The notes below the pieces were generated by a model that saw nothing but the letters and a program-made list of their open reading frames with translations, was not told the origin of the DNA and did no database searches. Of a stretch of 9,440 nt of DNA, positions 5,321 through 9,440 are shown in pieces. Positions within the stretch are counted from its first letter, which is position 1; every line of letters starts with the position of its first letter. Source of the DNA: an uncultured Collinsella sp. (GTDB taxonomy: Bacteria > Actinomycetota > Coriobacteriia > Coriobacteriales > Coriobacteriaceae); the NCBI GenBank assembly GCA_900552295.1, contig URZB01000046.1, forward strand, positions 1-9,440. The letters are read 5' to 3'. A program made the translations under genes and the position numbers.

Positions 5321-5349
5321 ATTATAGGGGAGACTCCCCGCCTGTGCAA
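5321..5349 (-). promoter_or_regulatory. Sigma70-type promoter of the tRNA-Pro-tRNA-Gly unit
   Basis: Read on the minus strand: TTGCAC (5349-5344), a 17-bp spacer, and a perfect TATAAT (5326-5321). Transcription would begin near 5314, about 45 nt before tRNA-Pro. The spacer contains the palindrome GGGGAGTCTCCCC just upstream of the -10 box. This palindrome could also act as a weak terminator hairpin for brnQ, whose stop codon is only 12 nt upstream of the -35 box. Confidence 0.8.
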
Positions 5350-5360
5350 GCATTGATGCC

Positions 5361-6719
5361 TTAGCTCCTCGAATGTGCAACAAAACGACTATGGAGCAGA
5401 CCGATCACAAAGGCAACCACGGCAACCGGCGCCCACGCGGCACCGATATCCGCCAGAGGCAGTGCATCGAACGGCAGCCACGCGCCCGCAAAGAACGCAT
5501 CGCGGACCGAGGTGATCACACTCTGCACAGCAACCACGCCGCCGACCCACACCCACACCTGCGGATGAGCGTCGCAAAAGCCGTGCACCAGGCCCATCAG
5601 TACCAGTACGATGGCAACGGGATACAAGGCGTTGAGCATGGGCACCGAGAACATAAGAATCACGTCGAGGCCCACATTGGAGAGCACGCACGAAAACGCC
5701 GCGAACACAAAGGCGAGAATCGCAAAGGGACGGCGCATGGCCTCCTCGGAGGCCTCCGCTCCCCCTTCGACCACATACGTCTCGCAGAAGTAACGCGAGC
5801 AGCAGCTGATGAGGCCGATGCACACGTTCATGCAGGCAAGGAAAAAGATCGCAAAGACGACGACCGTGCCGACAAGACCAAAGTGCATAGAGGCCGAACG
5901 GGCGAGGATGGCGGCGCCGTTAGTAGCATCGGGCATAACCGTGCCGAGCTGCATGCCGGCAAGCGCCAGGCCGCAGTAGATGACGGCCATGAGCACGCCG
6001 GCGATCACACCGGAACGCGAAATCTCGAAGGCCACGCGCTTGTCATCGGTAACACCCAGCTCGTGGATGGTCTCGGCGATGATAATGCCAAAGGCGAGCG
6101 ACGCGAGCAGGTCCATGGTCTGGTAGCCGGTCAAAAAGCCTTGCACGGCGGCGCCTGCATCGTAGGGAGCCTGAGGCGCGGCAGCCGGTCCCAGCGGCGA
6201 GATCACGGCAGCACCCACAACCAGCACGATGAGCGCGATAAGCGCGGGACCCGTAATGCGACCAAGCACGCGCGTGATGACGCCCGGACGCAGCGTGAGC
6301 GCAAACGCGACGACGAAGAACCCGATGGCAAACACCAGACGTGCCGTGCCGAGCGAAACACCCTCGGGTAGCAGCGGCACCAGCATTTCGAACGCCGTGG
6401 AGCTCGTGCGCGGAATGGCCAGGCACGGACCGATGGCCAGATACACAGCCGCGACAAAGAACTCACCAAACTTGGGGTGCACGCGCCCGGCCAGCTCGCG
6501 GGCCGTACCGGCGAGCGCGACAGCGATAAAGCCCATGACGGGCAGGCCGATGGCTGCAATCAGAAAGCCGAGCATGGCGACCGGCGTGGCAGAACCTGCC
6601 TGCAGCGCCAGCAGCGGCGGAATAATGAGGTTGCCGGCGCCAAAGAGCATCGAGAACAGGGCGATGCCGACGGTAACGACATGGTCGGAGCGCAGACCGC
6701 GCGGGGCGGATGAGGCCAT
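5361..6719 (-). CDS. brnQ: Branched-chain amino acid:cation symporter, LIV-II carrier (BrnQ family)
   Basis: Integral membrane carrier (LIVCS family) that imports leucine, isoleucine and valine with Na+ or H+. The 452-aa product is hydrophobic almost throughout, with about 12 membrane segments. It carries family signatures near the N-terminus: FSMLFGAGNLIIPP in the first membrane segment and GPCLAIPRTSSTAFE further on. Length fits the family (about 430-450 aa). The start at 6719 (MASSAPRG) has GAAAGG about 7 nt upstream; an in-frame GTG at 6725 would sit on top of that site. The nearest upstream gene is the desulfurase, but a strong terminator (6743-6772) lies 24 nt before the start codon, so brnQ is separated from the selenium operon or controlled by read-through. 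No T-box or amino-acid leader peptide is visible. Confidence 0.93.
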   Translation of the reverse strand: MASSAPRGLRSDHVVTVGIALFSMLFGAGNLIIPPLLALQAGSATPVAMLGFLIAAIGLPVMGFIAVALAGTARELAGRVHPKFGEFFVAAVYLAIGPCLAIPRTSSTAFEMLVPLLPEGVSLGTARLVFAIGFFVVAFALTLRPGVITRVLGRITGPALIALIVLVVGAAVISPLGPAAAPQAPYDAGAAVQGFLTGYQTMDLLASLAFGIIIAETIHELGVTDDKRVAFEISRSGVIAGVLMAVIYCGLALAGMQLGTVMPDATNGAAILARSASMHFGLVGTVVVFAIFFLACMNVCIGLISCCSRYFCETYVVEGGAEASEEAMRRPFAILAFVFAAFSCVLSNVGLDVILMFSVPMLNALYPVAIVLVLMGLVHGFCDAHPQVWVWVGGVVAVQSVITSVRDAFFAGAWLPFDALPLADIGAAWAPVAVVAFVIGLLHSRFVAHSRS

Positions 6720-6742
6720 AGGCACACCTTTCGGGTCGAAAC

Positions 6743-6772
6743 AAAAACGGGACGGGCAAAAGGCCCGTCCCG
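6743..6772 (-). terminator. Strong intrinsic terminator after the selenium operon
   Basis: Minus-strand RNA: CGGGACGGGC, loop CUUUU, GCCCGUCCCG, then UUUUUG. The stem is ten perfect, mostly G-C pairs directly followed by the U-run, starting 24 nt after the stop codon of the desulfurase gene. It ends just before the ribosome site of brnQ, so it either ends the selenium transcript or acts as an attenuator for brnQ. Confidence 0.92.
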
Positions 6773-6795
6773 CAAGTATAAACGTTCTAGCAGCT

Positions 6796-7935
6796 TTAAC
6801 AGGCTAAATCGCACAAAGCATCGATAGCCGTGTCGACTTCCTCGTCCGTGTTGAAATACCCAAACGAGAAGCGAACGATACCTTGGCGCTCGGTCCCGAG
6901 CGCGCGGTGCATGAGCGGAGCGCAATGGGCGCCGGGACGCGTCGCAATCCCCCACCCTTGCATAAGCGCATCCGAGATCTCGGCAGAGTCAATATCGCCC
7001 ACGTTGAGCGACACAATCGCAGAGCGCGTCGGCTGGTCAAAGGCACCGTAGAGCTTAATCCCCGGAATCTTGCGCACACCGGCAAGGAAGCGACCAGCAA
7101 GCGCACGCTCGTGGGCAGCAATCGCCTCGACCCCACCCTGGGCCTCGATAAAGTCGAGACCTGCGGAAAGTCCCGCGATGCCATGGCCGTTGAGCGTGCC
7201 CGCCTCAAGGCGCGTGGGCCACTCAAGCGGCTGCAGTGGGTCGAAGCTGTGCACGCCCGTGCCGCCCATGGCCCACGGAGCCACGTCAATGCCCTCCGCC
7301 ACGGCCAGGCCGCCGGTGCCCTGCGGGCCCATCAGTCCCTTGTGGCCGGTAAAGCACACCACGTCAAGCCCCATGGTCTGCATATTGATATGCGCCGTGC
7401 CGGCAGACTGCGAGGCATCGACGATCACAAGCGCGCCGGCCGCATGGGCTATGGCCGCCACGCGCGCAATGTCGACCGCGTTGCCGGTCACATTAGAGGC
7501 ATGCGTCACCACCACGGCACGCGTACCGGGCGTGACCAACCGCTCGAGCTCGTCGTAGTCGAGCACGCCGTTCGCGTCGCAGCCCGCATGCTCAACGGTC
7601 ACACCCTGCTCTGCCGCAAGGCGGTTAAGCGGACGCAGCACGGAGTTGTGCTCGAGCACCGTTGTGACCACACGGTCGCCGGGGCGCACCACGCCATTGA
7701 TGACGGTGTTGAGCGCCGCCGTGGAGTTGGGCGTAAAGCACACATGGTCCGCCCTCGGGCAACCTAAAAGGCGCGCGAGCTTGGCACGGCAACCGTGAAT
7801 CGTACGCGCCGCGTCGAGCGCACCCGACGTGGCGCCGCGCCCGGCATTGCCGAGCGAGCACATCGCCTGCGTCACGGCATCGATGACCGTCTGCGGCTTG
7901 TGCATGGTCGTCGCCGCGTTATCCAGATAGATCAT
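6796..7935 (-). CDS. Class V aminotransferase-fold cysteine desulfurase / selenocysteine lyase
   Basis: PLP enzyme predicted to release sulfur from cysteine or selenium from selenocysteine and to carry it as a persulfide or perselenide. The 379-aa product starts MIYLDNAATT, a typical opening of the family. His97 (VLEHNSVLRP), Asp173 and Gln176 (IVDASQSAGT) and the Schiff-base Lys199 (FTGHKGLMGPQGTGGL) are present. Cys338 in RPGAHCAPLMHR is the candidate catalytic cysteine. I believe it belongs to the short NifS-like subfamily found near selD and yedF. The start at 7935 overlaps the DUF3343 stop as ATGA and has GGGAGGT about 7 nt upstream; a GTG at 7950 lies inside that site and is rejected. 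It is the last gene of the selenium operon. Substrate preference (Cys or Sec) cannot be read from the sequence. Confidence 0.9.
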   Translation of the reverse strand: MIYLDNAATTMHKPQTVIDAVTQAMCSLGNAGRGATSGALDAARTIHGCRAKLARLLGCPRADHVCFTPNSTAALNTVINGVVRPGDRVVTTVLEHNSVLRPLNRLAAEQGVTVEHAGCDANGVLDYDELERLVTPGTRAVVVTHASNVTGNAVDIARVAAIAHAAGALVIVDASQSAGTAHINMQTMGLDVVCFTGHKGLMGPQGTGGLAVAEGIDVAPWAMGGTGVHSFDPLQPLEWPTRLEAGTLNGHGIAGLSAGLDFIEAQGGVEAIAAHERALAGRFLAGVRKIPGIKLYGAFDQPTRSAIVSLNVGDIDSAEISDALMQGWGIATRPGAHCAPLMHRALGTERQGIVRFSFGYFNTDEEVDTAIDALCDLAC

Positions 7936-8183
7936 CGCACGACCTCCCACATATCAATCACCGTAAAGCCCTCGGTGGGAATGCCCGCCGCGGCGAATTC
8001 GCCGCGCAGCAGCTCCTCATCGACAGGCAACGCCTTCCACGCCAGACCGCAGCCGGCAGCGACCTCCCCGGGTACGGGAATCGTTCGCCCGGGAAGGCCG
8101 CGCTCGACGCACAAGGACTCGCAACCCATGGCGGCCGCCGTGGTGGGAAACGTGATGACAAGCGCCGGGCGCTTCTCCCTCAT
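7932..8183 (-). CDS. DUF3343 protein, putative Se/S carrier
   Basis: 83-aa protein of the DUF3343 (putative Se/S carrier-like) family. Seen: an N-terminal strand PALVITFPTTAAAM, the segment GLPGRTIPVPGEVAAGCGLAW with conserved Cys45, and a C-terminal GFTVIDMW. The family usually shows P-R/G-E-I/V-S/A-x-x-C-G-L-A at the centre, matched here. The role is inferred from Cys45 and context: a small carrier between the desulfurase and SelD or YedF. The start at 8183 has GGAG 5 nt upstream; a TTG at 8198 is less likely. The stop overlaps the desulfurase start (ATGA), so the two are translationally coupled; yedF ends 19 nt upstream. Confidence 0.85.
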   Translation of the reverse strand: MREKRPALVITFPTTAAAMGCESLCVERGLPGRTIPVPGEVAAGCGLAWKALPVDEELLRGEFAAAGIPTEGFTVIDMWEVVR

Positions 8184-8202
8184 GGCAACTCCAACCAATA
8201 CG

Positions 8203-8829
8203 CTACGGGCGCACGACGCGCACGGCCTGCTCCATCTTCTCCACGATCACGTACATGTTGGTGACCTCGCCCACCGCAAGCTGGTCTTTAATGCCATAGT
8301 GGTCCAGGCAGGTACCGCAGGTGAGAATCTCGACACCCTGCTCGGCCAGGCCCTTCAGGTCGTCGAGCACCGGCGAGCCCTCTACGGTGAGCTTGGCACC
8401 GCCGTTGTAGAACAGCATAGTCGCGGGCAGCTCCTCCTGCTGCGTCACGGCAAAGATGAAGGCCTTCATGAGCTTGTGGCCCAGCTCGTCGTCGCCGCGG
8501 CCCATGCAGTCGGTGTAGACGGAAATGACGAGCTTGCCCTTGCCGGCGCTGGCATCACAGAAGGCAGCGCCATCCTGCTCGGGATCGGCCACGGCAACGG
8601 CGCCAGAAGTCGCCACGGTCACGTGCCACTCGGCGTCAGAAACCTTCTCGACCGAAGCCGTGCAGCCCTTCTCCTGCGCCATCTTGGAGATGTTCTTGAC
8701 GGCGGTCTCGTTGTCGACCGAGGTCACCACGGCACCCTCGCCATCAAGCTGTTTGAGTGCCTTAAGCGTCTTGACGACGGGCAGCGGGCAGGCATCGCCC
8801 ATGGCATTGACTTCAATCTTGGTAGACAT
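8203..8829 (-). CDS. yedF: Selenium metabolism protein YedF (TusA-like plus DsrE-like domains)
   Basis: 208-aa two-domain protein of the sulfurtransferase-like selenium metabolism YedF type. Residues 1-75 form a TusA/SirA-like domain with the CPxP motif ACPLPV (Cys14), the persulfide or perselenide acceptor site in this fold. From about 98 a DsrE/F-like domain follows (KLVISVYTDCMGRGDDELG, then CGTC at 171-174). The start at 8829 (MSTKIEVNAMGDACPLP) is supported by AAAGGAA upstream and by the family start; the frame is open further upstream into selD but without family sequence. It lies 58 nt after selD and 19 nt before the DUF3343 gene. It probably relays selenium to SelD or another acceptor; biochemical proof for this family is limited as far as I know. 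Confidence 0.92.
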   Translation of the reverse strand: MSTKIEVNAMGDACPLPVVKTLKALKQLDGEGAVVTSVDNETAVKNISKMAQEKGCTASVEKVSDAEWHVTVATSGAVAVADPEQDGAAFCDASAGKGKLVISVYTDCMGRGDDELGHKLMKAFIFAVTQQEELPATMLFYNGGAKLTVEGSPVLDDLKGLAEQGVEILTCGTCLDHYGIKDQLAVGEVTNMYVIVEKMEQAVRVVRP

Positions 8830-8887
8830 AGCAAATTCCTTTCGAATTAATCGTTTTAGAACGGTACAGAGCTCAATAAACGTGTCG

Positions 8888-9440
8888 TTAACGGACAACG
8901 CGAACGGCAGGACCGCCCGGCACCGGCTCGCACACGCGGCCGATTGTGGCGGCAACGCGCCCTTCGGCATGTAAACGACGCGCAAGCTCATCCACATCGG
9001 CAGCAGGTGCCGCGATAAGCAGGCCACCAGACGTCTGCGGATCGTACAGCGCATCCAGCATGCCCGGCTCCAGATCTTCGTCGGCCGTCACGCGCGGGCC
9101 AAAGAAGTCCTGGTTGCGGTAGGAGCCAGCGGGGATAATGCCCAGACGCGCCATGTCGAGCACCTGGTCAAAGAGCGGCACCGCCCCCGACGCAAGCTCA
9201 ATCTGCACGCCCGAGCCCTCGGCCATCTCGCACGCATGCCCGATCAGGCCAAAGCCCGTAATGTCGGTGCAGCCGTGAAGTTCGAGCCCCTCGGCCAGAC
9301 GAATCGGCGCCTCGTTGAGGGTGCACATCGAGTCAAACATGGCTGCGGCCTCGTCCTGCTCGATAAGCTCGCCCTTAATGGCCGTGGTGATGATGCCCGA
9401 GCCCACCGGCTTGGTCAGCAGTAACGCATCGCCCACGCGT
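8888..9440 (-). CDS. selD: Selenide, water dikinase (selenophosphate synthase), 5' part outside window
   Basis: Makes selenophosphate from selenide and ATP, the selenium donor for Sec-tRNA and for other selenium uses. Only the C-terminal 183 residues are visible (of about 340). The AIRS/PurM-like fold is clear from VGDALLLTKPVGSGI at the window edge, TDITGFGLIGHACEMA and DPQTSGGLL, all SelD hallmarks. A GTG at 9436 is in frame but internal to a conserved segment, so the true start lies beyond the window; the N-terminal catalytic Cys or Sec cannot be judged. It is the most upstream visible gene of the operon with yedF, DUF3343 and the desulfurase. It explains how the organism can supply Sec for FdhF. 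Confidence 0.94.
   Translation of the reverse strand, partial: RVGDALLLTKPVGSGIITTAIKGELIEQDEAAAMFDSMCTLNEAPIRLAEGLELHGCTDITGFGLIGHACEMAEGSGVQIELASGAVPLFDQVLDMARLGIIPAGSYRNQDFFGPRVTADEDLEPGMLDALYDPQTSGGLLIAAPAADVDELARRLHAEGRVAATIGRVCEPVPGGPAVRVVR

Noticed and set aside
5373..6371. A 332-codon plus-strand open frame across brnQ
   Set aside because: It is antisense to a clear membrane carrier. The highly charged His/Arg/Asp-rich translation is typical of the reverse of hydrophobic coding sequence.
6883..8850. Long plus-strand open frames over the desulfurase and yedF region
   Set aside because: They overlap the complete minus-strand selenium operon, have no ribosome sites and no recognisable motifs.

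Overview
The window looks like part of a moderately GC-rich anaerobic actinobacterium of the class Coriobacteriia, most likely Collinsella or a close relative. This rests on the gene set (selenocysteine formate dehydrogenase with a HydN-like ferredoxin, a selD-yedF-DUF3343-desulfurase operon, an LIV-II carrier), on codon use and on tRNA genes that encode their own CCA. It is recognition by eye, not a database result.

Left part (1-2640, minus strand): a two-gene unit in which a four-cluster ferredoxin (HydN/HycB type) precedes a molybdopterin formate dehydrogenase, FdhF. FdhF is cut by the left window edge. Its frame is broken only by a TGA at codon 140, the same residue number as the selenocysteine of E. 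coli FdhF. A bacterial SECIS hairpin follows, with its GGUCU apical loop in the same register as in E. coli. The leader of the unit holds several inverted repeats.

Middle part (2640-5110): an accessory stretch. It begins with a plus-strand toxin-antitoxin pair, a RelB/DinJ-like antitoxin and a PIN-domain toxin overlapping by 8 nt, behind a promoter straddled by a 9-bp inverted repeat. Next comes a lower-GC minus-strand gene whose product resembles actinobacterial AbiEi-like proteins with a C-terminal PD-(D/E)xK/DUF559-like nuclease fold. Two near-perfect hairpin palindromes of about 70 bp, in opposite orientation, bracket this gene. Their outer arms form a perfect 37-bp terminal inverted repeat (3669-3705 and 5005-5041), so the gene sits in a 1.37-kb palindrome-bounded cassette with no transposase. 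This is the most unusual structure in the window.

Right part (5113-9440, all minus strand): a tRNA-Pro(UGG)-tRNA-Gly(UCC) pair with a near-consensus promoter and a likely terminator, then brnQ (branched-chain amino acid carrier). Upstream of brnQ lies a selenium operon read as selD (cut by the right edge), yedF, a DUF3343 Se/S-carrier-like gene and a class V cysteine desulfurase/selenocysteine lyase, closed by a strong terminator only 24 nt from the brnQ start codon.

Functional picture: the desulfurase, DUF3343 and YedF proteins probably handle reduced selenium or sulfur. SelD makes selenophosphate, which would feed selenocysteine synthesis for the FdhF at the left. selA, selB and selC are not visible here. 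The toxin-antitoxin pair and the palindrome cassette lie between the selenium-using enzyme and the selenium-supplying genes.
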